Assembly: GCA_963795795.1 (NCBI GenBank)
Contig: CAWCJS010000006.1
Coordinates: 124,001 to 188,000 of the forward strand
Direction: 5' to 3'
Length of the DNA stretch: 64,000 bases
From: Palsa-504 sp963795795
GTDB taxonomy: Bacteria; Actinomycetota; Actinomycetes; Streptosporangiales; Streptosporangiaceae
Part shown: positions 27,597-36,123 of the stretch, one piece after another
Layout of the letters: the number at the start of each line of letters is the position of its first letter
Numbering within the stretch: position 1 is the first letter of the stretch
Translations under genes and position numbers: made by a program
The notes under the pieces: model-generated
Database searches by the model: none
What the model was told of the DNA's origin: nothing
What the model saw: only the letters and a program-made list of their open reading frames with translations

Positions 27597-28621
27597 CAGG
27601 TTCCGCCTAACAGCGGGCGTTCATGCCGCGAAAGTCCGTTCAGCCGACCAAAGATCGGCTGTGCGGCCTGGTCCATGGCCACTAGGTCACGATATACCCG
27701 GACGTTGGTGCCGAAGCTGCCGGAGCGCACTTCCACGAAGTCGCAGACCTGGTGGACCACGCTCAGCCCGTGGCCGCCTGCCTGGGGTCGGCTGCCGAGG
27801 TGGCGCCCCGCTAGCGGGTCGCTGATGTGGCCAGTGTCAGTGACTTCACAGACCAGCCGTTCTTGCTCGGTCCAGATACGCAGCGTGCCGTGACCATCGG
27901 CGTGCACGATCGTGTTAGCCGCCAGCTCGTGCACCGCGATGACCAGATCGTCAAGCCCCTGACCGGCCAGGCCAGCCCGTGACGCGTGGTCGCGGGCGAA
28001 GCGCCGCACCAGCGGCAGGTTTCCGCGCTGGTAGCTCAGTACCGCCGCATCAGCGGGGGCCGGGGGCTGCGGCTCCCCGCCGATCGCCAGGGCCAGGTCG
28101 ATGCCGCTATACGCCTGGCTCGGCCACGGCTTGCCCTGGGCCTCGATCTGCGGGTGGGTCTCGTAGGCCTGGTCGAGTGTCTGGCTGGCCAGGCCTGTGC
28201 GGTCATAGGGGCACAAGATCGTGGTGGGCACGCCACGGAACGCCACGTTGATCAGCGCTTCGTGACGGGTGGCTTCCCTGGTTTCCGCCTCGGTGCGGCC
28301 CGCCCAGATCGGCTCACCGACAAACCAGGTCCGGCCCGGGTGGGCGTCGGTGAACCGGCGGATCGCCGGGATGATCCGCGCCGGGTTCCGGCCCAGATCC
28401 TGCATGTCGATGAAGGTCACGGCATCGGCGGCCCCGTCCAGGGCCCGGCGCAGCATACGCAGCCGGGCAGCTGGGACCGCCACCAGCACCGGTTCCCTGG
28501 CCGCAAGACCGCGCCGGACGAACTCGCCGACCTGATCCAGATAGTCCTGGCCGGTCTCGTAGAAGACCGCGAGATGACGGAACTGCGCGTCTACCGTGTT
28601 GTCACCGGTTGTAGCCGTCAT
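27596..28621 (-). CDS. MEDS-domain sensor fused to an RsbW-type ATPase
   Basis: 341 residues from the ATG at 28621. Residues ~10-185 are a MEDS domain (FRHLAVFYETGQDYLDQVGE, WFVGEPIWAGRTEAETREAT, TILCPYDRTGL). Residues ~210-330 are a GHKL ATPase (LDDLVIAVHELAANTIVHAD, EVTDTGHISDP, HGLSVVHQVCDFV). The fusion links a small-molecule sensor to an anti-sigma kinase. The downstream coupled STAS gene would be its partner. A GTTT-N14-GGGAAG site lies upstream. Confidence 0.88.
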   Translation of the reverse strand: MTATTGDNTVDAQFRHLAVFYETGQDYLDQVGEFVRRGLAAREPVLVAVPAARLRMLRRALDGAADAVTFIDMQDLGRNPARIIPAIRRFTDAHPGRTWFVGEPIWAGRTEAETREATRHEALINVAFRGVPTTILCPYDRTGLASQTLDQAYETHPQIEAQGKPWPSQAYSGIDLALAIGGEPQPPAPADAAVLSYQRGNLPLVRRFARDHASRAGLAGQGLDDLVIAVHELAANTIVHADGHGTLRIWTEQERLVCEVTDTGHISDPLAGRHLGSRPQAGGHGLSVVHQVCDFVEVRSGSFGTNVRVYRDLVAMDQAAQPIFGRLNGLSRHERPLLGGT

Positions 28622-28662
28622 GGCGGACCGACATCCCTGTATGAGACCGAATGGCCAGGATA

Positions 28663-28686
28663 CTTCCCGCCTCATCGTCATTAAAC
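28663..28686 (-). promoter_or_regulatory. SigB/SigF-type promoter candidate (one mismatch)
   Basis: Minus strand: GTTT (28686-28683), 14 bases, GGGAAG (28668-28663), 42 bases ahead of the MEDS-ATPase ATG. Confidence 0.4.
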
Positions 28687-28701
28687 ATTCCCGGACGCGG
28701 G

Positions 28702-29484
28702 TCAGGCGGCTACCGTGATCACGGCGTAACGGTCAACGGCCTCGCCGTAGTCGGTGTCGACTTCCTGCAATCCCGCCAGCACGAGTCGTTCCCGCAGTTC
28801 CCCGAGCGTGAACGGGCGGAACGAGATCCGGTATTCGTGCGGCTCGATCCGATCGCCGTCCTCGAACAGGAACACCAGGTGAGCGACGTGCTCCTCATCG
28901 AGGCGATCCGGTACCTCCCAGGCATACAGCACGGCGCACCTGCGCCCGCCGCGCATCCTCACCCGGTCCATGACCTGCACGATCCGGCGTTCGGCATGGA
29001 GCTTCTCCCAGTTACGGGAGTCGATCACCACGTGCCCTCCGGGACGTGCCATCCGCCGCAGCCCGATGAGCGCCTGGACCATCGCGTCGCGGCCGACGGC
29101 GTGCACCAGCGCGTTGCCGGTGCAGAGGACGACGTCGAACCGCTCGTCGATGGCGGCAGGCAGGTCCGCCCACAGGCAGCGCTGGACGGGGATCGCCAGC
29201 CCGTCCCGCCGGAACCGCGCAGCCGCACCCTCGACCATGGCCTCGCTCCCGTCGGCGGCCCGCACGCTGAAGCCCCGGCGGGCGAGCACCGCCGCGTCGA
29301 TCCCGGTCCCGCAGGCCGCGTCGAGTACGGCGCTGGCCGGGCCGACCCGCTGCAGCAGGCGCGCCGTCGCGGGCAGGTTGACCGCGGCTCCGCCGGCCAG
29401 CGCGCTGTCGTCGAATATCCAGTCGTAGTCGGCGGCGAGGTCACGATAGGGGTCAGCCACGAGGCCCAGCCTGCCAGACGACAC
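28702..29484 (-). CDS. class I SAM-dependent methyltransferase
   Basis: Up to 260 residues (GTG 29484; a GTG at 29460 giving VADPYRDLAADYDW is equally plausible). The SAM-binding motif I is VLDAACGTGIDAAVLARRGF, motif II VRAADGSEAMVEGAAARF, then FDVVLCTGNALVHAVG, and GGHVVIDSRNWE. The N-terminal PYRDLAADYDWIF is typical of the YD-type small-molecule methyltransferases. The substrate is unknown. It stands alone, with its stop 81 bases upstream of the MEDS gene start. Confidence 0.85.
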   Translation of the reverse strand: MSSGRLGLVADPYRDLAADYDWIFDDSALAGGAAVNLPATARLLQRVGPASAVLDAACGTGIDAAVLARRGFSVRAADGSEAMVEGAAARFRRDGLAIPVQRCLWADLPAAIDERFDVVLCTGNALVHAVGRDAMVQALIGLRRMARPGGHVVIDSRNWEKLHAERRIVQVMDRVRMRGGRRCAVLYAWEVPDRLDEEHVAHLVFLFEDGDRIEPHEYRISFRPFTLGELRERLVLAGLQEVDTDYGEAVDRYAVITVAA

Positions 29485-30111
29485 CGAGCGTCCGCGACCT
29501 TAGCTGCGGTGGGTGCTTCAGTTCGGCGTCACTGTGGGTAGCTTCCGCCCGGTATGCTCCAGACTCTCCCAGCGCACCGAGGTGCGCCGCTTGCTTCCCG
29601 CCAGGCGGCAGCATCACTCCTTATGAAAATGCGCCGTACCGGTCTATCCCCCAGCGGTCGGCTCCGGTCCCGGGTGCCTTTGATACTCGGCCGGGTCGTG
29701 GCTACGTCCAGCGAGCGGAGCGCACGGCCGCGAACCCCCGCACACGCAGCGGCGAAGCCCCTGCGAACGCCCGCACACGCGGCGGCGAAACCCTCGCGGA
29801 CCCCTGCACACGCAGCGGCGAAACCTCCGCGAGCACCAGCGACGAGCGTGGCGGCGAGGACGGGACGGCACCGTGAGCAGCTACCGCGACTCGCTGCCGG
29901 GCGATCGAGCTAGCCGCCTCTTAACCAGGGCCGCTCAAGGGCTCGGTGTCCCCTGGCCGGGCCGCTGCTGGCCAACCTGGCGAACCTGGCGGGTGGCTGG
30001 TGCTGTCCGCGTTCGTCGGGACGGGCTATCTACTCGTCTGGCCCGGCGGGGCCGCACCGTGCCCGAAGCCGTCCCCGTGTCGGCTGCTGACCCGCTACCC
30101 GGTCATGGCCC
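29485..30111 (+). other. long gap without a confident gene
   Basis: 627 bases. A frame from 29554 to 29913 contains the Lys/Ala/Pro repeats described below and could encode a histone-tail-like basic peptide, but it has no ribosome site and little else to support it. A GGGTAG at 29536-29541 has GTTC only 11 bases upstream, too close for the stress promoter pattern. Confidence 0.5.
29731..29829 (+). repeat. three tandem 33-base units
   Basis: Three consecutive 33-base units (29731-29763, 29764-29796, 29797-29829), about 80-90 percent identical and sharing GCACACGC-GCGGCGAA; a decayed fourth unit follows. Read in the frame from 29554 each unit gives RTPAHAAAKP plus one variable residue. Unit length is a multiple of three, which is compatible with a translated repeat. 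Confidence 0.75.
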
Positions 30112-30348
30112 ATGATGGTAACTATGAAGGCACCTCGTCTTGCGGCCCAGCGCCGCCTGCCCACCAGCCCGTTCAGCGCCCCGGCTCCGGCGCCCCCGGC
30201 CGAGGCGTTCGCCGTGGACGATCAGGTGACGCACGACAAGTACGGGCTCGGCGTCATCGTCGGCGTAGAAGACGACGCCGTGCTCGTGGACTTCCGCCCG
30301 CATCAACGGCGCATTGCGCTCCCGTGCGGCAAGCTCACCAAGCTGTGA
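30112..30348 (+). CDS. small conserved hypothetical protein
   Basis: 78 residues (an ATG at 30124 would give MKAPRLAAQRR). After a Pro/Ala-rich stretch the C terminus reads FAVDDQVTHDKYGLGVIVGV, then EDDAVLVDFRPHQRRI and GKLTKL. The YGLG turn and short beta strands recall CarD/UvrD C-terminal Tudor-like modules that bind RNA polymerase or nucleic acid; this is structural analogy only. Small proteins of this form are common in actinomycetes. No clear ribosome site. Confidence 0.65.
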   Translation: MMVTMKAPRLAAQRRLPTSPFSAPAPAPPAEAFAVDDQVTHDKYGLGVIVGVEDDAVLVDFRPHQRRIALPCGKLTKL

Positions 30349-30475
30349 CATCCCGTACCCGGATGCCCGCACGGCAGTAGGGCATGCAGGTACCGCCTCG
30401 CTCGGTGCCACTGGGAGCCGGGGCGGATCTGCTAGGCCCGGTCGGCCGTTTACTCGACCCGACGGTGCCGACGGT

Positions 30476-30679
30476 TCAGCTGGTGACCCTGACGTTCTCC
30501 GCCTGGGGTCCCTTCTGGCCCTGGGTGATGTCGAACTCGACCTTCTGCCCCTCCTCCAGGCTGCGGTAGCCGCCCCCCGTGATCGCGCTGAAGTGCACGA
30601 ACACATCCGGGCCGCCCTCGACCGCGATGAAGCCGTAACCCTTGTCGCCGTTGAACCACTTCACAGTGCCCTGCGCCAT
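30476..30679 (-). CDS. cold-shock protein (CspA family)
   Basis: 67 residues from the ATG at 30679 (AGAGGA upstream). A single cold-shock domain with both RNA-binding motifs, KGYGFI and VFVHFS, and the usual start GTVKWFNGDKGYGFI. It acts as an RNA chaperone in the cytoplasm. A monocistronic gene, as is common for the family. Confidence 0.96.
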   Translation of the reverse strand: MAQGTVKWFNGDKGYGFIAVEGGPDVFVHFSAITGGGYRSLEEGQKVEFDITQGQKGPQAENVRVTS

Positions 30680-30847
30680 CTTGTCCTCTTGGTTGTGCAG
30701 GCGGCGCCCTGCCATCGCCGGGCGCCGCGCTCGCTACTTGCTTTGGGCCAGCCTGTCACGGAACGCGCGAGGGACTGGTCACCCGGCTAGCTTAGATGAC
30801 CGCGTAGATGCATGCGCGCAGGGCTGCTGTCAGCCCCTGGCGGAGGC

Positions 30848-31039
30848 ATGATGGTGGCCATGGGACTGGACAGACAGTGGGTGGTTGACACGCTGCGCCG
30901 CCTGGGTTACGAGCACGAATCCGAGGAGGCGGCGCGGGTACTCCCCGATCCCGTCGACACGGAGCAGCTCAGGGAGTTCGGCGACCGGTATGGGATTTCG
31001 GTGTCCGAGCTAACTAGCAGGATGGGGGGTAGCCCCTGA
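30848..31039 (+). CDS. hypothetical small protein
   Basis: About 63 residues; ATG at 30848, 30851 or 30860 after GGCGGAGG. The sequence WVVDTLRRLGYEHESEEAAR then LREFGDRYGISVSELTSRMG reads as two or three amphipathic helices. No family is recognised. It lies divergent from the cold-shock gene. Confidence 0.5.
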   Translation: MMVAMGLDRQWVVDTLRRLGYEHESEEAARVLPDPVDTEQLREFGDRYGISVSELTSRMGGSP

Positions 31040-31060
31040 CATGCGATCTCACCGGTTCGT

Positions 31061-31663
31061 TTACTCCGCGCCGATCACGGTCCCGGAGTCCCCGGCCAGC
31101 AGCAGCTGCGGAATCTGACCGAAGGTGTAGCGGACCGGACCGGGCTCCGGGACGAGGGTGAACGACCAGATGACGTCATACCGGTCGTCGGGCCACTTCG
31201 GCGGGATGGCGGTTGCGCTGACGACCGGCAACGAGGCTGCGATCACCGGGATGTGCTTGTGCTCCCAGCAGATGAGCACGACTCCGGAATAGCTGCGCAC
31301 CAGGCTGTCGGCTAGCTGCTGTTCCTGTCCCTGGGCGAACTGCGACGTTATCGGCAGCCGCAGATGCTCGCTCAGACCCTGGATGGTTTGGTACGACCGA
31401 TGCGCGGCTGTCTTGCCGGGATGCCCCCAAGAGGGCGCCACCAGCGCCGTCGGCGTTCGCAAGCCGTCCCGCACCGGACCGAAGTCCGGGTGGAACAGGG
31501 CAGCGAGGGCGCCGGAGCGCTGCCATCCGCGCGGCAGCAGCGAATGCTCGTTCTGGCCGCCCTCATAGTCAACGCCAGACATCGGCGGCTTCAGCGGCTT
31601 CTCCGCGTGCCGGATGATGTAGATGACTTCGGGCGACACGTCCATGCCGTAAACGTAAGGCAT
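31061..31663 (-). CDS. histidine phosphatase superfamily protein
   Basis: 200 residues from the ATG at 31663 (AGGTCG upstream). The catalytic RH motif is in VIYIIRHAEKPLKPP and the second His region in LICWEHKHIPVIAASL. It resembles the branch-2-like, short histidine phosphatases. No signal peptide is visible. It is downstream of the M28 peptidase on the same strand; upstream in-frame extension into the peptidase end is possible but not needed. The substrate is unknown. Confidence 0.75.
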   Translation of the reverse strand: MPYVYGMDVSPEVIYIIRHAEKPLKPPMSGVDYEGGQNEHSLLPRGWQRSGALAALFHPDFGPVRDGLRTPTALVAPSWGHPGKTAAHRSYQTIQGLSEHLRLPITSQFAQGQEQQLADSLVRSYSGVVLICWEHKHIPVIAASLPVVSATAIPPKWPDDRYDVIWSFTLVPEPGPVRYTFGQIPQLLLAGDSGTVIGAE

Positions 31664-31749
31664 TACGTTCGACCTGATCGGTAACGGCTGGCCGGGGCGG
31701 AACCCCGCGACCAGCCCACCGTCGGTCAGTGCCGTGATCGAGAACCTTG

Positions 31750-33180
31750 CTACGAGACCACCTGCGGGAAGGCGGCCGGGCTGCGGTGCCCGGCCTTGTC
31801 GATGGCGCGCAGGCCGAACTGCACGTTGTCCTTGGAGATGTCCAGCGTCACCGTGGTGACGTTGCCGACGCCGATCGCGCTGGTCCAGTCCGGCGCGGTG
31901 GTCTCCCGCATCACGACCTCGTACCCGGCCAGGTTCGGCTCGGGGTTCGCGTCCCAGGTGAGCGTGGTGAGGTTGGTACCGGAGAAGCCGGCCGGCGGAG
32001 CGGTGTGGATCTCCAGGTTCTTCGGCGTACCGGGGTTGGTCGCTAGCGCCCACAGCGCCGCGCCGTTCACCCTGGCGACCCGGGCGGTGTAGTTGAAGTC
32101 GACGAACTCTGCCAGGTCGCCGAACTGCACTCCGTTGACGACCTTGACGTCCTGGTGCTCGTGGTTGAAGTTCTCCCGCGGCTCGGTGAACCTGGCCGCC
32201 GGGTAGCCCTGCTCCTGAAACGAGATGTGGTCGCTGCCGCGCAGGTACCGGTCGCGGCGCCAGATCACCCGGACGTTCATGCTGGTCAGGTAGAACGGCG
32301 CCACGCTGGTGACGAACCGGGCCAGCTGGTGCGTCACCCCGTCGTTCTCGCCGCCGGTGGCCTGCAGGATCGAGATCTCACCCGAGGTCACCGCGGTGGG
32401 GATGCCCTCCACGAACAGCCGCACGGTAAACGGGTCGGGCCGGGTGCCGTCGAAGGCCTGGCTGGCGCCCACGATGTCGTTGCTGAACATGCCCTGTACG
32501 TCGTTGCCTGCCGCGTGCATCTGCGCCGCCATGAAGCCCGAGCCGTACAGCCCCTGTTCCTCCCCGGCGACGGTGGCGAACACCAGGGTGCCGGGGAACT
32601 GATGGGTGGCGAAGAGCCGGGCCAGCTCGAGCACGACCGCGACGCCGGACCCGTCGTCGTCGGCGCCGGGGGCGTCGCTGGTGAAGTTCAGGACGTCGGT
32701 CACCCGGGAGTCCAGGTGCCCGGTAATGACGTAGAACCGTTCGGGAGACGCGGTCCCCTGCAGGGTCGCGATTACGTTGGTGATCGTGGTCGGCACCGGG
32801 ATGTTGGACGAGACGGGCTGCACGAACACCTGCTTCTGGACCGTCATCCGCCCCGATGAGGTGGCCGCGATGGCCTGCATCTGTTCGTACACCCAGGTCG
32901 TGGCGGCACCGATCCCGCGCACCGGATCGGTCTGGCTGGAAGCGGTGTGCCGGGTACCGAACTGGACCAGCTGCAAGATCGTCGCCTGGATCCGGGCCGG
33001 ATCGACTTGCCTCAGCAGGGCTAGCAATCCCTCATCAGGTGGCTGCGGAAACAGCGCGGGACCGGAGGCGGCCCGTGCGGTACCGGAAAGCAGGGGTACA
33101 GCCACCGCGCTAGCGGCTGATACGGACAGGAATTTCCGGCGGGTCGCGCCGGCGCTGCTCGGGACGTCGCTCTTGGGCAT
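31750..33180 (-). CDS. secreted M28 family metallopeptidase with Tat signal and fibronectin-like C terminus
   Basis: 476 residues. A Tat signal peptide is visible (TRRKFLSVSAASA, cleavage near SGTARAA). The M28 zinc ligands are in VITGHLDSR, DAPGADDDGSG, TVAGEEQGLYG, FSNDIVG and NFNHEHQD, which is a complete set for a two-zinc aminopeptidase fold. The last ~95 residues (PPAGFSGTNLTTLTWDANPE, LAGYEVVMRET) form a fibronectin type III-like domain. It is expected outside the membrane. Its gene is followed by the histidine phosphatase. Confidence 0.9.
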   Translation of the reverse strand: MPKSDVPSSAGATRRKFLSVSAASAVAVPLLSGTARAASGPALFPQPPDEGLLALLRQVDPARIQATILQLVQFGTRHTASSQTDPVRGIGAATTWVYEQMQAIAATSSGRMTVQKQVFVQPVSSNIPVPTTITNVIATLQGTASPERFYVITGHLDSRVTDVLNFTSDAPGADDDGSGVAVVLELARLFATHQFPGTLVFATVAGEEQGLYGSGFMAAQMHAAGNDVQGMFSNDIVGASQAFDGTRPDPFTVRLFVEGIPTAVTSGEISILQATGGENDGVTHQLARFVTSVAPFYLTSMNVRVIWRRDRYLRGSDHISFQEQGYPAARFTEPRENFNHEHQDVKVVNGVQFGDLAEFVDFNYTARVARVNGAALWALATNPGTPKNLEIHTAPPAGFSGTNLTTLTWDANPEPNLAGYEVVMRETTAPDWTSAIGVGNVTTVTLDISKDNVQFGLRAIDKAGHRSPAAFPQVVS

Positions 33181-33280
33181 GCCCCCGACACAACGGCACG
33201 ATTACGCAGATGTCAACCGAGTTCACCCTTTCGCAACATCCGCGAGGATAAGCGCCGGCGGCAGCATCGGCAGATCTACC

Positions 33281-33319
33281 CATTTCGATGGTGGGCAGGT
33301 GTTTCGATAGTGGGCAGGG
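33281..33319 (+). repeat. short direct repeat upstream of the HEXXH protein
   Basis: The 17-base unit TTTCGATGGTGGGCAGG is repeated once with a single change (TTTCGATAGTGGGCAGG), two to three bases apart. The second copy runs into the ribosome site of the gene at 33328. It may be a paired regulator site or a small duplication. Confidence 0.5.
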
Positions 33320-33327
33320 AGGATCTC

Positions 33328-34167
33328 ATGGAGGCACCGTCGCAGCGTCAGCTGGCTGACCCGCCGGCCACGTGGCAGGAGCACTGGTTCGACCACCGCC
33401 AGTTGCTCCGGCTGTACCATCACGACGAGCATTGCGCGATCTACCTGGACCCTGACGTGCGCCGGGCCGAGGTCGGGTGGCTGCCCGGGTTTATCAATGT
33501 CACCTGGCAGTACTCCAAGGCAACCTACGGCGATGCGTTCGGGCCCGACCCGCGCATCTACTCCATCCACCACGCCGGGCGGCACGGTGGCGGTCACGCG
33601 GGCTACTACGTCAGCCCGGTCCACGACTACCACAACGTCAGCGACTGCGGGCTGGACACCTGGCGGGAGGGCAACACCCTCGCTCGCGAGCTGCCCGCTC
33701 ATGAGATCGGGCATTCCGTGGAGAGCGCCAACAACGGCGTGCACGGCTCACCGGCGTACGAGATCTGGGGCGACAGCAAGTGGGCCGAGTTCTACATCTA
33801 TGACCTCTACACCGCACTGGGCATGGACCGTGAGGCCAAGGGCGTCTACCACCGGTTCACCGGGAACACCGACGATTTCCCGCGCCGGAGGACCCACTGG
33901 TTCCGCGACTGGTTCTACCCGCTATGGCGGGACTGCGGGCAGGCCGAGGTCATGAACCGGTTCTTCCGCGAACTGGCCCGGCACTTCCCGCGCGACTCCG
34001 ACGGCACCTACACGCGGCGGATGAACTGGGGCGAGTACGTCCACTTCACCAGCGGCGCCGCGGCCGCCGACCTGAGCGGCCAGGCCGCCCGCGCGTTCGG
34101 CTGGCCCCGCGAGTGGGCTGACCAGCTGGAGCACGCCCGCGAGCAGTTCCCCGGCATCACGTACTGA
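33328..34167 (+). CDS. HEXXH-motif protein, probable zinc metallopeptidase-like
   Basis: 279 residues from the ATG at 33328 with GGGAGG six bases upstream. The motif HEIGHSVESANNGVHG near residue 125 is a zinc-binding HEXXH. A downstream acidic helix (SKWAEFYIYDLYTALG) could supply the third ligand. There is no signal peptide or membrane helix. The N-terminal region is aromatic- and His-rich (QEHWFDHRQLLRLYHHDEH). I cannot place it in a named peptidase family; plant-type basic secretory protein peptidases share a comparable HEXXH layout. No clear operon partner. Confidence 0.65.
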   Translation: MEAPSQRQLADPPATWQEHWFDHRQLLRLYHHDEHCAIYLDPDVRRAEVGWLPGFINVTWQYSKATYGDAFGPDPRIYSIHHAGRHGGGHAGYYVSPVHDYHNVSDCGLDTWREGNTLARELPAHEIGHSVESANNGVHGSPAYEIWGDSKWAEFYIYDLYTALGMDREAKGVYHRFTGNTDDFPRRRTHWFRDWFYPLWRDCGQAEVMNRFFRELARHFPRDSDGTYTRRMNWGEYVHFTSGAAAADLSGQAARAFGWPREWADQLEHAREQFPGITY

Positions 34168-34198
34168 GCCCGCCCGGACCGGAGTTAGCGCGCCAGGG

Positions 34199-35584
34199 CT
34201 AGGTGCTCACCGGCAGGTTCGCCATCTGCGCGTCCATCGGCCCGGCAGGCGGCGGCATGTCCGCGATGTTCATGCGGAGCGCCATCAGGGCCGTGTCGTA
34301 GATTCCGGAGAAGCTCGGGAACGGCTGGATCGTGTCGCTGAGCACCTCGATCGGGACCTTGGCTCGGATAGCCAGCGTCGCCTGCTGCATCCACTCACCG
34401 GCCTCCGGCCCGAGCGCGTAGCCGCCGGTCAGCCGCTCACCGTCGGACAGCAGGGTCAGGAACCCGTTGGACTGGGCGTAGGCGTGGGTGTAGGTGGCGG
34501 TCTTCGGCACCTCCGAGACGAGCGCGGTGCCGCTGTACGCCGCGTCGAGTGCGCCTACCGCCGCGGCCTGCGGGTCTGTGTAGGTGACGCGCGGGACGGC
34601 CTCGTAGTTCGCCGGACGCGGTTGACCCGTGATATTCGCCGCGACCACGTCGCCCTCGTACTCGCCTACGTGGGTCAGCGGCCAGATGCCGTTGACGTCC
34701 CCGATCGCCCACAGCCGCTCGCCCGCGCGCAGGTGATCGTCGACCGGGATCCCATGCGGGCCGGCCTGGACGCCGACCGTCTCCAGGCCGATCCCGTCGA
34801 CCCGCGGGCGCCGGCCGGTCGCCACGAGCAGCCGGTCGCCCCGCAGCTCCGACCCGCTGTCGACGGTCAGCACGTATTCGTCGCCTTCCCGGCGCGCGGC
34901 GGTAACGCGCGTGCCGGTCTGCACCTCGATTCCGTCCCGGCGCAGCGCCTCGGTGAGCGCCTGGCCCAGCGGCGCGGCCTCGCGAGGGATCAGCCGGTCG
35001 GCGCCCTCGATGAGCACCGCCTCACCGCCCAGACGCCGCACGACCTGCGCGAGCTCGACGCCCGCGGCGCCGCCACCCAGCACGAGCAGGCGGCGCGGGA
35101 CCGCCTTCATGCTGGTCGCCTCGCGGGTGCCCCAGACGCCCTCGAGCTCACGTAGTCCCTGGATCGGCGGCACGACCGGGTCCGAGCCGGTGGCCACCAC
35201 GATGTGCTCCGCGGTGTGGCGGACGCCGTCGACGTCGACCGCGCCGGGGCCGGCCAGCCGGCCCGTGCCGCGCAGCAGGGCGATGCCCCGGCTCGCCAGC
35301 CAGTGCTCCTGGCCGGCGTCGGAGTAGTTCGACACCATGAAGTCCCGCCAGGCGAGCGCGGCCGCCACGTCGACCTGCGCAGTCGCGCCGGCGTCACGCG
35401 CGCCCTGCACCGCCTCGCCCGGGCGCAGCAGCGACTTGGACGGAATGCACGCCCAGTACGAGCACTCGCCGCCGACCAGTTCCCGCTCGACGATCGCGAC
35501 GCGCAGCCCGCGCGCGGCCAGCGCCCCGGCGCAGTGCTCGCCCGGCGCCCCGCCGCCGAGAACGATCACGTCGTAGTCGCTCAT
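34199..35584 (-). CDS. pyridine nucleotide-disulfide oxidoreductase (lipoamide dehydrogenase/mercuric reductase-like)
   Basis: 461 residues from the ATG at 35584. FAD motif VIVLGGGAPGEHCAGALAAR, redox disulfide GGECSYWACIPSKS, NAD(P) motif LLVLGGGAAGVELAQVV, and second FAD contact LWAIGDVNG. At the C terminus, where lipoamide dehydrogenases have the catalytic HPT-type His, the sequence reads IQPFPSFSGIYD, so the base is not conserved and the disulfide substrate is probably different. Start overlaps the stop of the VOC gene (ATGA). Confidence 0.88.
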   Translation of the reverse strand: MSDYDVIVLGGGAPGEHCAGALAARGLRVAIVERELVGGECSYWACIPSKSLLRPGEAVQGARDAGATAQVDVAAALAWRDFMVSNYSDAGQEHWLASRGIALLRGTGRLAGPGAVDVDGVRHTAEHIVVATGSDPVVPPIQGLRELEGVWGTREATSMKAVPRRLLVLGGGAAGVELAQVVRRLGGEAVLIEGADRLIPREAAPLGQALTEALRRDGIEVQTGTRVTAARREGDEYVLTVDSGSELRGDRLLVATGRRPRVDGIGLETVGVQAGPHGIPVDDHLRAGERLWAIGDVNGIWPLTHVGEYEGDVVAANITGQPRPANYEAVPRVTYTDPQAAAVGALDAAYSGTALVSEVPKTATYTHAYAQSNGFLTLLSDGERLTGGYALGPEAGEWMQQATLAIRAKVPIEVLSDTIQPFPSFSGIYDTALMALRMNIADMPPPAGPMDAQMANLPVST

Positions 35585-35892
35585 GTCGGCAGCTCCGTCC
35601 CGGCCCGCTCCGCCACCATGTACGCGGCGTACCAGTCCGGCCAGTCCGGATCGGCCGCGCCGATCCGCTTCTCGTGCTCGCCGTGCGCGGCCGCCGACCC
35701 GGGCTCGGCCGACGTGATCTTCGTGCCGAATTGGATCGAGCACCCCGAGCCAGGGGGCGTGAACTGGACGATCCGGAAGCCGTTGTCGAAGGGCAAGTCA
35801 GCGTCGAGCCTCCACCCAAGTCTGGAGTAGAACTCCTTGGCGCGATCGACATCCAGGACGGGGATCACGACCACCTCGAGTTTCTCGTCCAC
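35581..35892 (-). CDS. VOC (glyoxalase-fold) protein with an internal deletion
   Basis: 103 residues. The N-terminal half is a standard VOC start (EVVVIPVLDVDRAKEFYSRL, GFRIVQFTPPGSGCSIQFG). After SAEPGS it jumps to AAAHGEHEKRIGAADPDW and PDWYAAYMVAERAGTELPT, which in homologues forms the extreme C terminus. The middle, some 60-80 residues holding the second beta-alpha-beta-beta-beta unit, appears to be missing in frame. The product probably does not fold as a normal VOC barrel. It is coupled to the flavoprotein gene downstream. Confidence 0.75.
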   Translation of the reverse strand: MDEKLEVVVIPVLDVDRAKEFYSRLGWRLDADLPFDNGFRIVQFTPPGSGCSIQFGTKITSAEPGSAAAHGEHEKRIGAADPDWPDWYAAYMVAERAGTELPT

Positions 35893-36123
35893 CCTTTCGA
35901 CTCCTTACCTAGGACTTCGGTGCAACCGCGGCGGCCAGTGTCGTTGCGCGGCTACCTGAGGGACACCCCTGGGGGCGGTTCGATGTCGTCGTATCCGCGG
36001 ACGGCCGTTCTCCACTCTCCGGCAACATCCTCATCCCTAGCACCGGCCAAATGAAAGTCCCCACCCGCAGCGCGTGCCGGGTACGCTTTTGATCCGCCCG
36101 GGCCCGGACCATGGAGGTACAGG

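Noticed and set aside
29731..29829. Possible CRISPR array
   Set aside because: The 33-base units are directly adjacent with no unique spacers, and no cas gene is near.
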